64,000 bases of DNA from Gimibacter soli (GTDB lineage Bacteria; Pseudomonadota; Alphaproteobacteria; Sphingomonadales; Kordiimonadaceae), in assembly GCF_028463845.1 (NCBI RefSeq), contig NZ_CP116805.1:1-64000 (forward strand). Reading direction: 5' to 3'. Below are positions 8,505 to 18,920 of the stretch, piece by piece. The notes beneath the pieces are model-generated. The model saw only the letters and a program-made list of their open reading frames with translations. It was not told the origin of the DNA and made no database searches. Within the stretch, counting starts at the first letter, position 1; each line of letters begins with the position of its first letter. The position numbers and the translations under genes were made by a program.

Positions 8505-9536
8505 TCAGCCCGCCAGCGCCTCGCGCTGCAGGATGCCGTTCATGCGGGTGGCCGCTTCATCGATGGCTTGTCGCAGCGCAAATTCGCCCAGCGGCCGGAC
8601 AAGGCAATGCACTGTCGCGTCACCGATCTGCACGCAGGTGTCACCGGCCCCATCGCGCGGCTCCACGATCAGTACGAAACCGACCCGCTGGTTCAGCGCG
8701 CGGGCACGTTCGATCAGCTCCAGCCCGGTCATGTCGCCGAGCTGCTCGGCAACCACAAGGACATCGACCTTGTCGGCGCCGAGGATGGCCATCGCTTCGC
8801 TGCCTGCTTCCACCATCTTGAGCTGATAGCGATTGGCAATGCGCTGGATCGGCCGACCGAAATCGGCCACTTCCATCGCCGCCAGCACGTTGGGCTGGCC
8901 GGCCCGTAGTGCCAGCATCGCGGCCTCACCCAAAATGGCGGGGGCGGTATGATCCACTTCCACGCCGTCAATGGCTACCTTCGTGCCCATCGTATCAAGG
9001 AAGGCCCAGCATTTGCCGCTGAGCCGATCGAGCCGTACCTTGCGACCGAGCGACAGATAATTCTGGGCAATGATCCGCTCCAGGAGATCCGATCCGACGG
9101 AAAGATGATCGCGCGGGTCGGCTTCCACAAAGGTTGCGCCCTGCCCCAGCAACAGCGTCTCGCCCGTCGCGTCATCGCGGACCGGCAGGAGGCACCATTC
9201 GGCATCCTTGTGGCGGTGGCCGTATAGATAGCGGCTCTGGCGCACCACGCCGATCTTCTGCTCGAAACAGGGCAGCAGAATCTGTATCTGCAGTTTCTTG
9301 ATTGCTTCGGGGAAGATCAGGGCTATCGATTTGCCTGTCAGATCAACGCCTGCGACCTCGCTGATACTTTTGCCGCACCGGTCATAAATGATGTCATCGC
9401 CAACCCGTCTGAAAACGGCTTCAGCACCTTTGAATTTTGGAAATAAATCCTGAAAAGCGGATAAAGGCGGCAGGTCTTCGTCTGCCTTTGCAGACTGCCA
9501 ATAGGATAGCAATTCATTGGATGCCGGATGCTTCAT
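8505..9536 (-). CDS. PAS domain protein with a degenerate receiver domain
   Basis: Residues 15-150 resemble the alphaproteobacterial PAS_5 type (FKGAEAVFRRVGDDIIYDRCGKS, VDLTGKSIALIFPEA). The middle (165-215) is unassigned. Residues 220-340 align with a response-regulator receiver: DVLVVAEQLGDMTGLEL matches the beta3/alpha3 segment, but the phospho-accepting Asp is Ala, and the late Lys is Arg (VRPLGEF). It is therefore probably a phosphorylation-independent sensor or adaptor. No output or kinase domain is present. It stands alone and is convergent with the hydroxylase gene, with 10 bp between their ends. Confidence 0.7.
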   Translation of the reverse strand: MKHPASNELLSYWQSAKADEDLPPLSAFQDLFPKFKGAEAVFRRVGDDIIYDRCGKSISEVAGVDLTGKSIALIFPEAIKKLQIQILLPCFEQKIGVVRQSRYLYGHRHKDAEWCLLPVRDDATGETLLLGQGATFVEADPRDHLSVGSDLLERIIAQNYLSLGRKVRLDRLSGKCWAFLDTMGTKVAIDGVEVDHTAPAILGEAAMLALRAGQPNVLAAMEVADFGRPIQRIANRYQLKMVEAGSEAMAILGADKVDVLVVAEQLGDMTGLELIERARALNQRVGFVLIVEPRDGAGDTCVQIGDATVHCLVRPLGEFALRQAIDEAATRMNGILQREALAG

Positions 9537-9650
9537 CTATGGTTCGCCTGATCGTTTACTTAGGGTGCCTGTTCAACCTGTCCGTGTCAAGTTTTGTGCC
9601 TCGCTATGTCAATACCCACAATTTATTGTGATTCGTGACAGGATGATGAC

Positions 9651-9682
9651 AAAGGGCCGGGTGAAATTACACCCGGCCCTTT
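9651..9682 (-). terminator. Terminator downstream of clpB
   Basis: A 13-bp stem (GGGCCGGGTG / CACCCGGCCC extended by three A-T pairs) with a 6-base loop lies 21 bp past the clpB stop. It ends in a short T stretch on both strands, TTTGT on the minus strand. Confidence 0.8.
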
Positions 9683-9702
9683 TATGAGTTATAGCTGCGC
9701 GC

Positions 9703-12303
9703 TCAGGCGGCAGCGCTGGCTGCGGCCTCCTCGGGTGTCAGCGCAAGGGCACCATCGCCCGCATCCACCTTCACCCGGTCGCCCGGCTTGACCTCGCCCT
9801 TCAGGAGCGCTTCGGCGAGCGGGTCCTGCAGATATTTCTGCACAGTGCGTTTCAATGGGCGGGCGCCGTACACAGGGTCATAGCCTGTCGCTGCCAGCCA
9901 GTCACGCGCATCGACCGAAAGGTCGAGCGTGATCTTGCGCTCGTCCAGAAGCTTCTGCAGGCGCGCCACCTGGATATCGACGATGCCGCCCATATTGTCG
10001 CGGCCAAGTCGGTGGAACAGCACGATCTCATCGAGACGGTTCAGGAATTCGGGGCGGAAGGCACCGCGCACCACTTCCATCACACCGTCCCGTACGCTTT
10101 CCACTTCCTCGCCTTCGCCGAGCCCCGCAATCAGGTGCGAGCCGAGGTTGGAGGTGAGGATGATCAGTGTGTTGGTGAAATCGACCGTCCGACCCTGACC
10201 ATCGGTCAGGCGGCCGTCATCCAGCACCTGCAACAGCACGTTGAAGACATCGGGGTGAGCCTTTTCGACCTCGTCAAACAGCACGACCTGATAAGGCCGG
10301 CGCCGCACGGCTTCGGTCAGCACGCCGCCTTCTTCGTAGCCGACATAGCCCGGAGGAGCACCGATGAGGCGCGATACGGCATGCTTCTCCATGAATTCGG
10401 ACATATCGATACGGACCATCGCTGTGTCGTCATCAAAGAGGAAACCCGCCAGTGCCTTCGTCAGTTCGGTTTTGCCAACGCCCGTCGGCCCCAGGAACAG
10501 GAAGCTGCCAAGCGGCCGGTTCGGGTCCTGCAGGCCGGCCCGCGCGCGGCGGACCGAGCGGGAAACAGCGGCCACAGCCTCGGCCTGGCCGATCACCCGG
10601 CGGCCGATCTCGTCTTCCATGCGCAGGAGCTTGTCGCGCTCGCCTTCCAGCATCTTGTCAACCGGTACACCGGTCCAGCGGGAAACGACACCGGCGATAT
10701 CCTGCGCCGTCACCTCTTCGCGCAGCATGGCGCTTTCGTTGACGGTTGCGGCTTCCTGCAGGCGTGCTTCAAGGCCGGGGATCACCCCGTGCTGCAACTC
10801 GCCCGCACGGCCGAAATCACCCCGGCGCTGGGCTTGCTCGAGCTCCAGCCGGGCAGCTTCCAGCTTTTCCTTGATCTGGGTTTCGCCGTGGATCTTGTCA
10901 CGCTCGGCCTGCCAGCGCACCGTCAGTTCGGCCGATTTCTGTTCAAGGTCCGCCAGTTCCTTTTCCAGCTGCTCCAGCCGGGTTTTGGACCCTTCGTCCT
11001 TTTCCTTTTTCAGCGCTTCGCGTTCGATCTTCAGCTGGATGATGCGGCGGTCGAGCTCGTCGATTTCCTCGGGCTTCGATTCCGTTTCCATGCGCAGTCG
11101 GCTCGCAGCCTCGTCCATCAGGTCAATGGCTTTATCCGGCAGGAAGCGGTCGGTGATATAGCGGTTGGAAAGCTGGGCCGCCGAGACAAGCGCGCCATCG
11201 GTGATGCGCACGCCGTGGTGCAGCTCGTACTTTTCCTTCAGGCCGCGCAGGATCGAGATCGTGTCCTCAACGGTCGGCTCGCCCACAAACACAGGCTGGA
11301 AACGCCGCTCGAGCGCTGCGTCCTTTTCCACATATTTGCGGTATTCATTGAGTGTCGTGGCACCGATGCAATGCAGCTCACCGCGTGCTAGTGCAGGCTT
11401 CAGAAGGTTCGAGGCGTCCATGGCCCCGTCCGTCTTGCCGGCCCCCACCAGCGTGTGCATCTCGTCGATGAACAGCACAACATCGCCTTCGCCGGCAGCC
11501 ACTTCCTGCAGCACGCCCTTGAGGCGTTCCTCGAACTCGCCGCGATATTTGGCACCGGCAATGAGCGCACCCATGTCGAGCGCCATGATCTTCTTGTTCC
11601 GAAGGCTATCCGGGACGTCCCCATTGGCGATGCGGAGGGCGAGGCCTTCGGCAATCGCGGTTTTACCCACGCCCGGTTCGCCAATCAGCACCGGGTTATT
11701 CTTGGTGCGGCGGGACAGGACCTGGATGGTGCGGCGGATTTCTTCGTCGCGGCCGATCACGGGGTCCAGTTTGCCCGAGCGTGCCCGCTCCGTCAGGTCC
11801 TGCGCGAAGCGCTTCAGCGCGTCGTAGCGGTCCTCGGCGGAGGCGGTGTCGGCCGTGCGGCCCTTGCGGATATTGTTGATAGCCGTATTCAGCGCCTGCG
11901 GGGTAACCCCGGCAGCGGCCAGAATACGGGCACTTTCGGCCTTCGATGTCATCAGGAGGGCAAGGAGCATGCGTTCGGCAGTGACGAACTTGTCGCCCGC
12001 CTTCTCGGCCACTTCCTCGGCCTTGGCAAAGACCTGTGCGGTCGCAGGATCAAGATGCAGTTGCCCTGCCCCGGTGCCTTCCACGCGCGGCAGTTTCGCC
12101 AGCGTCTCTTCCGTATCCTTCAGCGCCTGTTCCGGCTTGCCGCCAGCGGCCCGGATGAGGCCGGCAGCCAGGCCTTCCTTGTCATCAAGCAGCACCTTCA
12201 GGATATGCTCGGGCGTGAAACGCTGATGGTTTTCACGCAGCGCCAGCGATTGGGCGCTCTGGATAAAGCCGCGGGTGCGGTCGGTATATTGTTCGATATT
12301 CAT
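9703..12303 (-). CDS. clpB: ATP-dependent disaggregase ClpB
   Basis: Hexameric AAA+ chaperone that, with DnaK/DnaJ/GrpE, pulls polypeptides out of aggregates in the cytoplasm. The architecture is complete at 866 aa: Clp N domain (1-145), first AAA module with Walker [14 protein letters not shown] near residue 207 and [12 protein letters not shown], a coiled-coil middle domain (about 410-520, with [15 protein letters not shown]), a second AAA module with Walker [13 protein letters not shown], and the C-terminal D2-small domain. It is transcribed alone. A heat-shock-type promoter candidate lies about 100 bp upstream and a terminator follows. Confidence 0.98.
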   Translation of the reverse strand: MNIEQYTDRTRGFIQSAQSLALRENHQRFTPEHILKVLLDDKEGLAAGLIRAAGGKPEQALKDTEETLAKLPRVEGTGAGQLHLDPATAQVFAKAEEVAEKAGDKFVTAERMLLALLMTSKAESARILAAAGVTPQALNTAINNIRKGRTADTASAEDRYDALKRFAQDLTERARSGKLDPVIGRDEEIRRTIQVLSRRTKNNPVLIGEPGVGKTAIAEGLALRIANGDVPDSLRNKKIMALDMGALIAGAKYRGEFEERLKGVLQEVAAGEGDVVLFIDEMHTLVGAGKTDGAMDASNLLKPALARGELHCIGATTLNEYRKYVEKDAALERRFQPVFVGEPTVEDTISILRGLKEKYELHHGVRITDGALVSAAQLSNRYITDRFLPDKAIDLMDEAASRLRMETESKPEEIDELDRRIIQLKIEREALKKEKDEGSKTRLEQLEKELADLEQKSAELTVRWQAERDKIHGETQIKEKLEAARLELEQAQRRGDFGRAGELQHGVIPGLEARLQEAATVNESAMLREEVTAQDIAGVVSRWTGVPVDKMLEGERDKLLRMEDEIGRRVIGQAEAVAAVSRSVRRARAGLQDPNRPLGSFLFLGPTGVGKTELTKALAGFLFDDDTAMVRIDMSEFMEKHAVSRLIGAPPGYVGYEEGGVLTEAVRRRPYQVVLFDEVEKAHPDVFNVLLQVLDDGRLTDGQGRTVDFTNTLIILTSNLGSHLIAGLGEGEEVESVRDGVMEVVRGAFRPEFLNRLDEIVLFHRLGRDNMGGIVDIQVARLQKLLDERKITLDLSVDARDWLAATGYDPVYGARPLKRTVQKYLQDPLAEALLKGEVKPGDRVKVDAGDGALALTPEEAAASAAA

Positions 12304-12404
12304 GTGTCATCAACCCCATGTCCGTGCGCGTCCTTCATCAGAAGCAACGTCACTTGTTGAAATTGCTGGCCGCCCTCTTCGAGGCACAGCCGGGCTTGTC
12401 CATG

Positions 12405-12433
12405 ATGTGGGGTAGAATAGCACAGACGACAAG
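12405..12433 (-). promoter_or_regulatory. Putative RpoH (sigma32) heat-shock promoter of clpB
   Basis: On the minus strand CTTG (12433-12430) is followed by 17-18 bp and CCCCACAT (12412-12405). The alphaproteobacterial RpoH pattern is CTTG, 17-18 bp, CYTATNT, and five of seven -10 positions fit. It lies about 100 bp before the clpB start and after the terminator of the upstream gene. ClpB is a classic RpoH target. Confidence 0.5.
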
Positions 12434-12477
12434 ACCCGGGAGCGAGTGAAATTGTCGCAGCCTACATCAGCCTGAAT

Positions 12478-12515
12478 GCAAAAGGCCGCCCCGCGGTTAC
12501 GGAACGGCCTTTTGC
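12478..12515 (-). terminator. Terminator downstream of the DUF4167 gene
   Basis: An 11-bp perfect stem GCAAAAGGCCG / CGGCCTTTTGC with a 16-base loop lies 21 bp after the DUF4167 stop codon. The stem itself supplies the TTTT on the minus strand. Confidence 0.7.
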
Positions 12516-12535
12516 TGATGCTTCTGGTGCTGGCC

Positions 12536-13252
12536 TCAGGCGGCCTCGCCACCTTCGCTCGGCGTATCGCCTGATGTGCGCGGACGGCGCGGCGCACGCG
12601 GACGGCGCGGCTTAACTTCGCGCAGCGCCCCGCCTTCGAACTCGAGCTCGGGGTGCACTTCCACGGGCTGATCGCTGTCCGAAGGGTCGGCGGCGCGGCG
12701 GCGGCCACGCGGTGCGGCAGGTGCCAGCGGCAGTTCGCCTTCGTTACCAGCGCCTTCATCGTTGCCGCGATTGCCAGCAGTGTCATCGTCGCTGCCGTTG
12801 TCGCCGTTTGCGTCATCCTGCTGGCGCCCGCCACGACCGCGACCACGGCCACGACCACGGCGTCCGCGGTCCCGGCGATCGTCGTTGTCGGACTGCTGCT
12901 GACCCTGGCCTTCGCCCTCGCCTTCGCTGTCGCCGTCGTCATCGTCGTCGGACGAGACGTCGTCGCCATCCTGGTCGGCATCATCGTCATAGAAACGATC
13001 CGGCCCGCGCAGTTCGTTCAGGACGCGCTGATAGTGATCGGCAAACTGGAAATAATATTCAGCCTGCACGCGGTCGCCGGCCTGCATGGCCTCACGTGCG
13101 AGGTTCTTGTATTTCTCAAGATGCTGCTTGGGATTACCCCGCACCCGCACGTCGACGCGATTGCCGGGGCTATTGCCGCCATTCTTCGCCCCACCCTTGT
13201 TACGAGACGAGGAGCGCGCGCGGGATTTCCGCGAATTTTGTGGTTGTTTCAT
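12536..13252 (-). CDS. DUF4167 domain protein with acidic and RG-rich disordered region
   Basis: Alphaproteobacteria-specific protein without an established biochemical role. The conserved DUF4167 domain is at residues 30-85 (NPKQHLEKYKNLAREAMQAGDRVQAEYYFQFADHY by key residues), preceded by a basic Arg/Ser/Lys N terminus. Residues 88-165 are low complexity: a long Asp/Glu/Gln run, then repeated Arg-Gly (GRRGRGRGRGRGG), then Asp/Asn/Gly. The C terminus is Pro/Arg-rich. Basic ends and RG repeats suggest nucleic-acid binding; that is inference. The gene precedes clpB and follows prmC, as in many relatives. Confidence 0.9.
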   Translation of the reverse strand: MKQPQNSRKSRARSSSRNKGGAKNGGNSPGNRVDVRVRGNPKQHLEKYKNLAREAMQAGDRVQAEYYFQFADHYQRVLNELRGPDRFYDDDADQDGDDVSSDDDDDGDSEGEGEGQGQQQSDNDDRRDRGRRGRGRGRGRGGRQQDDANGDNGSDDDTAGNRGNDEGAGNEGELPLAPAAPRGRRRAADPSDSDQPVEVHPELEFEGGALREVKPRRPRAPRRPRTSGDTPSEGGEAA

Positions 13253-13435
13253 GCGAAATCACTGTTAACGATTTTCAGAAATAACGTCTTCGCGGCGCCT
13301 TTAAGCGCCCTTGGTTCCGATATCGTCAAATCCAATTGTCGGAAGTGTCCTGAGACTTGCGGCCCTCTTTCATCCCGCATGTCTGGCGAAGACAGGGCCA
13401 CCCTAGCGCCTCAGGCCCGGCATTCCAAGGCCAAT

Positions 13436-14302
13436 TTACCGATTTCTCGCTTTTTTTGCCGCCACCACGCGGTCAATCCCGGCGAGATCCTGCCGGATGC
13501 GGATATCAGTCAGCCCGGCGGCAGCAAAAAGCCCTGCCACATCACGCGCCTGCCCCTCGCCGACCTCAACGGCCAGCAGCCCGTCATCTGCGAGCCGCGC
13601 CGGCGCCCCGCTTGCGATGATGCGATAGGCCGCAAGGCCATCCGGGCCACTTGTCAGCGCGGTATAGGGCTCAAAGTCCCGCACGTCCTTCATCAGGCCC
13701 ACGACGTCGGCCTCGCCGATATAGGGCGGGTTCGAAAGGATGGCGTCAAAGCCACCTTCGGGTACAGCCACAGAAGCGAACCAGTCAGACTTCACGAGCG
13801 TCGCGCGCCCGGCGAGCCTGAGGTGCGCGGCATTGTGCCCGGCCACTGCAAGTGCGGCGTCGCTAATATCAGCGCCGGTGCCAAGGGTGCGGGGCCGTTC
13901 ATGCAGCAGGCTCAGGAGAATGCAGCCGCTGCCGGTGCCAAGGTCAAGAACGGTACGCGCCGCATCCGGCGGCAGGTGTGCCAGCGCCGTTTCCACCAGC
14001 GTTTCGGTATCGGGCCGCGGGATCAGCGTGGCGGGCGTGACCGTGAAATCGAGACCCCAGAATTCCTGGGTGCCTACGATATAGGCCACAGGCTCCCCCG
14101 TTTGCCGCCGTGCGATGAAAGCCTCGAACCGGGCTGCACTTGCGGCATCCGGCGCTTCGCGAGCGTCCATCACAAGGCGCGATTTGGTCCAGCCCGTAGC
14201 GGCAAGGAACAGACGTTCGGCATCGATCCCGGCGCAGTCGCCTGCCACACCGGCAAGGGCGGCAGCAGCATCGCGCACCAGTTCGAACGCCGGCTTACTC
14301 AA
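13436..14302 (-). CDS. prmC: Release-factor glutamine N5-methyltransferase PrmC
   Basis: SAM-dependent methyltransferase that modifies the GGQ glutamine of peptide release factors. Residues 1-80 form the helical release-factor-binding domain. The catalytic domain shows the SAM motif [13 protein letters not shown] near residue 118 and the signature NPPY ([11 protein letters not shown]) near residue 190. IPRPDTE is also present. Full length at 288 aa. Its start overlaps the stop of prfA by 4 bp (ATGA), so enzyme and substrate are translationally coupled. Confidence 0.96.
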   Translation of the reverse strand: MSKPAFELVRDAAAALAGVAGDCAGIDAERLFLAATGWTKSRLVMDAREAPDAASAARFEAFIARRQTGEPVAYIVGTQEFWGLDFTVTPATLIPRPDTETLVETALAHLPPDAARTVLDLGTGSGCILLSLLHERPRTLGTGADISDAALAVAGHNAAHLRLAGRATLVKSDWFASVAVPEGGFDAILSNPPYIGEADVVGLMKDVRDFEPYTALTSGPDGLAAYRIIASGAPARLADDGLLAVEVGEGQARDVAGLFAAAGLTDIRIRQDLAGIDRVVAAKKARNR

Positions 14303-15381
14303 AGGGCTGCCTCCATGGCGGACAGGCGCGCAGCCTGATCTTCGCCGATCAGGGCATCGATCACTTCGCCAAGCGCATCGCCTGATAGCACGAGCTCGAG
14401 CTTGTGGAGCGTGAGACCGATCCGGTGATCGGTCACCCGGCCTTGCGGGAAATTGTAGGTGCGGATGCGTTCGGACCGATCACCCGATCCGACCTGGGCG
14501 GCACGGGCATCCGAGCGCTCCTTGGCGGCCTTTTCGCGTTCCAGATCATAAAGCCGGGCGCGCAGGATCTTCATCGCCTTGTCGCGGTTCTTGTGCTGCG
14601 ACTTTTCCGACTGCGTCACCACAATGCCGGTCGGCAAGTGGGTGATGCGCACGGCGGAATCGGTCGTGTTGACGTGCTGGCCACCGGCACCCGACGAACG
14701 CATAGTATCGATCCGGATATCCTGCTCGCGGATTTCGATATCCACATCCTCGGCTTCCGGCAGCACAGCCACGGTCGCGGCGGAGGTATGGATACGCCCG
14801 CCCGATTCCGTCACCGGTACACGCTGCACGCGGTGCACACCGGATTCAAACTTGAACTTGGCGAACACGCCCTTGCCCGAAACACTGGCAATCACTTCCT
14901 TGAAGCCGCCAACCTCGGCTTGCGATGCTGAGATCATCTCGACCTTCCAGCCCTGCAGGGACGCGTAGCGTTCGTACATGCGGTAAAGGTCGCCCGCGAA
15001 CAGGGCAGCTTCATCGCCGCCAGTGCCTGCACGGATTTCAAGGATGGCGGAACGCTCGTCGGCAGAATCCTTGGGCAGAAGCTCGATCGACAGATCATGC
15101 TCCATATCCGGCAAGCGGTCCTTCAGGGCAACAAGCTCTTCTTCCGCGAGCTCGCGCATCTCGGCGTCACCGGATTTCAGCATGTCCTTCAGGTCGACAA
15201 GCTCCAGCCGCGCGGCCTTCACCGCCCTGGCTGCGTCCACGACGGGGCCAAGGTCGGCATACTCTTTCGAAAGCTTCACGAACTCGGCGGATGAATGCGC
15301 CGACGGGTCACCCAACTGGTGGGCGAGATAATCATAGCGGACCAGAAGCTGCTCGATCCGCTCGTCGCTGATCGTCGCCAT
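14299..15381 (-). CDS. prfA: Peptide chain release factor 1
   Basis: RF1 recognises UAA/UAG and triggers hydrolysis of peptidyl-tRNA. Near residue 235 the catalytic GGQ sits in [33 protein letters not shown] follows as in class I factors. 360 aa is the usual length. hisS ends 3 bp before its start and prmC overlaps its end, giving a hisS-prfA-prmC run. Confidence 0.97.
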   Translation of the reverse strand: MATISDERIEQLLVRYDYLAHQLGDPSAHSSAEFVKLSKEYADLGPVVDAARAVKAARLELVDLKDMLKSGDAEMRELAEEELVALKDRLPDMEHDLSIELLPKDSADERSAILEIRAGTGGDEAALFAGDLYRMYERYASLQGWKVEMISASQAEVGGFKEVIASVSGKGVFAKFKFESGVHRVQRVPVTESGGRIHTSAATVAVLPEAEDVDIEIREQDIRIDTMRSSGAGGQHVNTTDSAVRITHLPTGIVVTQSEKSQHKNRDKAMKILRARLYDLEREKAAKERSDARAAQVGSGDRSERIRTYNFPQGRVTDHRIGLTLHKLELVLSGDALGEVIDALIGEDQAARLSAMEAAL

Positions 15382-15384
15382 ACC

Positions 15385-16623
15385 TCAGGCCTCCAGTGAT
15401 GCCGCAAGCTCGGCGAGTGCGATCTCGCGCTGGTCGCCGCTGTCGAGGTCTTTCACAACCGCCACGCCCTTCTCAAGCTCGCTATCGCCAAGGATCACCG
15501 CATAACGGGCATTGGCCTTGGCAGCACGGGTGAGGCGCTTGCCGAGGTTGCCGGAACGGTCCTGCGTGACCAGATGGCCGGCATCGCGCAGGGCTTCGGC
15601 CACAACAAAAGCCTTCACCGTGGCGGCGTCCCCCATCGGCAGCACGATAGTGCTGCGCGGGGTGCCGGGGTCTTGCGCCAGCAGCATCGACAGGCGCTCG
15701 ATCCCGCCGGCCCAGCCGATCCCTGCCGTTGCAGGGCCGCCAAGCTGGGCGATAAGGCCGTCATAGCGACCACCCGCCAGCACCGTGCCCTGCGCACCGA
15801 GCTGCGAGGTCACGAACTCGAACGCCGTGTGGGTATAATAATCAAGGCCACGCACAAGGCGCTCGTCATGCACATAGGGCACGCCAACGGCTTCGAGGCC
15901 GGCTTTCACTCGGTTGAAGAAATCGAGCGAGGCTTCGTTCAGGAACTGCGACATATTGGGGGCATCCGCTACCAGCACGCGGTCGCCCTCGTCCTTGCTG
16001 TCCAGAATGCGCAAGGGGTTCGTCGTCAGGCGGCGCTGGCTGTCTTCGGAAAGCTTGTCCTTGTGCGCGCTGAAATAGGTGACGAGAGCGTCGCGGTATG
16101 CCGCGCGGCTTTCAACGTCACCGAGCGTATTCAGGTGCAGCACCACGTCTTTCGAAATGCCAAGCGTTTTGAGGATGCGCCAGGCGAGGGCCAGCATGTC
16201 AACGTCAGCTTCGGGATCAGCAGGCCCCAGAAGCTCGGCATTGATCTGGTGGAACTGGCGGTAGCGGCCCTTCTGCGGGCGCTCGTACCGGAACACGGGG
16301 CCATGGCTCATCAGGCGGCACGGCAGGTTCTGCTGCATGCCGTTCGAGATGAAAGCGCGGCAGACGCCCGCCGTGAATTCGGGGCGCAGGGTCACTTCCT
16401 CGCCGCCACGGTCGGTGAAGGTGTACATCTCCTTGGAGACGATATCGGAGGCATCCCCCAAGGGGCGTTTGAACACTTCGGTGAATTCGAAAATCGGAGT
16501 GGCGAGGTCTTCAAAGCCATAGGCAAGGCCGACCTTGCGGAAGGTGTCGATCACCTTCTGCATGCGCCGCATGTCTTCGCCAAAAAGGTCGCGCGTGCCC
16601 CGCGCCGGTTGCAGTTTGGACAC
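15385..16623 (-). CDS. hisS: Histidine-tRNA ligase
   Basis: Class II aminoacyl-tRNA synthetase charging tRNA-His. Motif 2 with the family signature is visible (GPVFRYERPQKGRYRQFHQ), as are the histidine-A motif LVRGLDYYTHTAFEF near residue 260 and a C-terminal anticodon-binding domain. 412 aa, normal bacterial length. It begins 23 bp after ispG ends and is followed by prfA after 3 bp. Confidence 0.97.
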   Translation of the reverse strand: MSKLQPARGTRDLFGEDMRRMQKVIDTFRKVGLAYGFEDLATPIFEFTEVFKRPLGDASDIVSKEMYTFTDRGGEEVTLRPEFTAGVCRAFISNGMQQNLPCRLMSHGPVFRYERPQKGRYRQFHQINAELLGPADPEADVDMLALAWRILKTLGISKDVVLHLNTLGDVESRAAYRDALVTYFSAHKDKLSEDSQRRLTTNPLRILDSKDEGDRVLVADAPNMSQFLNEASLDFFNRVKAGLEAVGVPYVHDERLVRGLDYYTHTAFEFVTSQLGAQGTVLAGGRYDGLIAQLGGPATAGIGWAGGIERLSMLLAQDPGTPRSTIVLPMGDAATVKAFVVAEALRDAGHLVTQDRSGNLGKRLTRAAKANARYAVILGDSELEKGVAVVKDLDSGDQREIALAELAASLEA

Positions 16624-16646
16624 TGGTCTGATCCTTGAAAGAATAG

Positions 16647-17759
16647 CTATTCGGCAGCTTTGGCTGCCGCGTCGATTTCGGCCGCCTTGGCCTCGACAAG
16701 CTCGACAATATGGTCAACGAGCCGGTCATCGGTGATCTTGTGGTCGGTGACGCCCGACAGATAAACCATATGGTTGCCCTGCCCGCCGCCGGTGAGGCCG
16801 ATATCGGTCTCCCGCGCTTCGCCGGGGCCGTTCACCACACAGCCGATGATCGACAGACTGAGGGGCGTATGGATATGCGCAAGGCGTTCTTCCAGCAGTT
16901 CCACCGTCTTGATTACCGGGAAAGCCTGCCGCGCACAGGACGGGCAGGAAACGATGCGCACACCGCGGTGGCGCAGGCCCAGCGACTTCAGGATTTCGAA
17001 GCCGGCTTTGACTTCCTCGACCGGTTCCGCCGACAGCGAAACGCGGATCGTGTCACCGATCCCGGCCCAGAGGAGCGAACCGATGCCGATGGCGGACTTG
17101 ACCGTACCACCGCGCAGGCCGCCGGCTTCGGTGATGCCGAGGTGCAGCGGATAATCGCAAGCGTCGGCGAGGCCGTAATAGGAGGCAACCGCGAGGAATA
17201 CGTCCGAGGCCTTCACGCTGATCTTGAATTCGCGGAAGTCGTTGTCCTCAAGGATACGGGCATGCTCGAGCGCACTTTCGACCAGCGCTTCGGGGCACGG
17301 CTCGCCGTATTTCTCAAGGAGGTGACGTTCGAGCGAGCCGCCGTTCACGCCGATCCGCATCGAGCAGCCGTTTGCCTTGGCGGCGCGAACGACCTCCTTC
17401 ACGCGCTCGGCAGAGCCGATGTTGCCGGGGTTGATGCGCAAGCACGCGGCACCGGCGTCAGCCGCTTCTAGGGCGCGCTTATAATGGAAATGGATATCGG
17501 CGATGATCGGCACACCCGCCTCGCGGCAGATTTCCGGCATCGCGGCGGTGCTGGCCTCATCGGGGCAGGAAACGCGCACGAGATCGGCGCCGGCTTCCAC
17601 CGCCTTGTGGATCTGTTCGATCGTCGCCTTGGCGTCGGAGGTCAGCGTGTTCGTCATCGTCTGCACGGCAATCGGCGCGTCGCCACCGACCGGCACGTTG
17701 CCGACCATGATCTGGCGCGATTTGCGGCGGCTGATGTCTCTCCACGGACGGATGCTCAT
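16647..17759 (-). CDS. ispG: 4-hydroxy-3-methylbut-2-en-1-yl diphosphate synthase IspG
   Basis: Iron-sulfur enzyme converting MEcPP to HMBPP in the MEP isoprenoid pathway. An N-terminal TIM barrel runs from residue 15 ([17 protein letters not shown]), with cluster cysteines in CPSCAR and CVVNGPGEA. Start placed at ATG 17759, 7 bp after GAGGAA; an ATG 14 codons upstream lacks a site and adds atypical sequence. 370 aa. First gene of the ispG-hisS-prfA-prmC run. Confidence 0.96.
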   Translation of the reverse strand: MSIRPWRDISRRKSRQIMVGNVPVGGDAPIAVQTMTNTLTSDAKATIEQIHKAVEAGADLVRVSCPDEASTAAMPEICREAGVPIIADIHFHYKRALEAADAGAACLRINPGNIGSAERVKEVVRAAKANGCSMRIGVNGGSLERHLLEKYGEPCPEALVESALEHARILEDNDFREFKISVKASDVFLAVASYYGLADACDYPLHLGITEAGGLRGGTVKSAIGIGSLLWAGIGDTIRVSLSAEPVEEVKAGFEILKSLGLRHRGVRIVSCPSCARQAFPVIKTVELLEERLAHIHTPLSLSIIGCVVNGPGEARETDIGLTGGGQGNHMVYLSGVTDHKITDDRLVDHIVELVEAKAAEIDAAAKAAE

Positions 17760-17886
17760 GTCCGGCTTCCTCGTACTGCGCTGAAAGGACGGGACGGCCA
17801 CAGCAAAGGGCTCGTCACCTCGCGCCTATACATGATGAAGCACGGGCCGCAACGCAAGAAGAATCACGGAAATCTTGGCGGAAAAC

Positions 17887-18828
17887 TCAGCCCTGCGTCG
17901 CCGGAACACGGCTGGCATCAAGGCGGAGACCGGCGATAATCTCGCCGCGCTCGCCAAGGGGGCCAAGGGCCTGGTTCTGGAAGCTGATGCTGACCCCGCC
18001 GGCATTGCTGGTGGTCAGGAAAATGGCGCCACCCGATACCGCCGGACGGAAGGTCTCGCCTTCCTTCAGCACACCGGACCAGACTTCCGAGCCATCGACA
18101 CCTTCAAGGCGGACCCAGCTGTCTTCCGTGGCACTGATCATCAGCGCATTGGGCGACAGGGTCGAGGCCGGGCCTTCCGATGCCACAGCGGCCGGGAAGA
18201 TCGATGTGGGCGGCGTGCGGCGCGCAAAGAAGGGCCGTGCATCGGCATATTGCTCAAGCGGTGCCGGGGTTTCCATCACCGGTGCCGACTGGCCTTCGGT
18301 GGCAGGCGCCGTCTCGGCGCCGGTTGCCGGGGCGCTATCCGCGGCGGCAGTTTCAGGCGAGGTTTCGGCGAGGCGCGATTTCACCTCGTCAAGCTCGGCG
18401 CGCTCGATCGCTTCGCGGTCATGCGGCAGCACTTCAGCCGTCTGGTAGGTTGCAAGCCCGCTCGAAACCGTGAACCAGGCGCCAAGCGCGAGGGCAAGGC
18501 CGGCGGTGGAGCTGAACCAGCGCGGCAGGGCGCGCTTCGGCGCTGCCATCTGCGGCGGGATCACGATGGGTTGCGCAACGCTCAGGCCATGCTCGGTGCG
18601 GAAGTCGGCGGCCATAGCGGCGCCATCCAGACCGAGGGCCTTCGCATAACTGCGTACAAAGCCAGCGGCAAACGTCGGCTCCGGCAAGGCGGAGATGTCA
18701 TCGCGTTCGATGGCTTCCAGAAAATTGCGGCGCAGGCACAGCTCACAGGCCATCTCGTCAAGCGAGCGGCTCCGGGCTTCGCGTGCCATTTTCAATTTTG
18801 TGCCGACGGTCATCTTTTCGTCGTTCAT
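17887..18828 (-). CDS. RodZ-like HTH and DUF4115 membrane protein
   Basis: Cytoplasmic N-terminal Xre-type helix-turn-helix (residues 8-75, MTVGTKLKMAREARS, YAKALG), a Pro/Arg linker, one membrane span near residue 125-145 (WFSSTAGLALALGAWFTV), an Ala/Glu-rich periplasmic linker and a C-terminal DUF4115 domain (EDSWVRLEGVDGSEVWSGVLKEGETF). This is the layout of RodZ, which links MreB to the wall elongation machinery. Start at 18828 is decided by AGGAGG 8 bp upstream. A 7-bp hairpin (18841-18861) ends directly before that ribosome site and could influence initiation. 313 aa. Confidence 0.85.
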   Translation of the reverse strand: MNDEKMTVGTKLKMAREARSRSLDEMACELCLRRNFLEAIERDDISALPEPTFAAGFVRSYAKALGLDGAAMAADFRTEHGLSVAQPIVIPPQMAAPKRALPRWFSSTAGLALALGAWFTVSSGLATYQTAEVLPHDREAIERAELDEVKSRLAETSPETAAADSAPATGAETAPATEGQSAPVMETPAPLEQYADARPFFARRTPPTSIFPAAVASEGPASTLSPNALMISATEDSWVRLEGVDGSEVWSGVLKEGETFRPAVSGGAIFLTTSNAGGVSISFQNQALGPLGERGEIIAGLRLDASRVPATQG

Positions 18829-18899
18829 TTCAACAGCCTCCTGCCGCCTGCTTCGCGGCAGATTGCCCCAGTCGCCAGTTTGCACCCTTAGCGGCTGAG

Positions 18900-18920
18900 G
18901 TAAAAGGGCCCTGAGGACCC
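18900..18920 (-). terminator. Weak terminator candidate in the ptsP / rodZ-like gap
   Basis: On the minus strand GGGTCC, loop TCA, GGGCCC (one G-T pair) is followed by TTTTA. It lies about 180 bp beyond the ptsP stop. Short stem, so low certainty. Apart from this and the hairpin ahead of the rodZ-like ribosome site, nothing recognisable was seen in 18829-19101. Confidence 0.35.
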
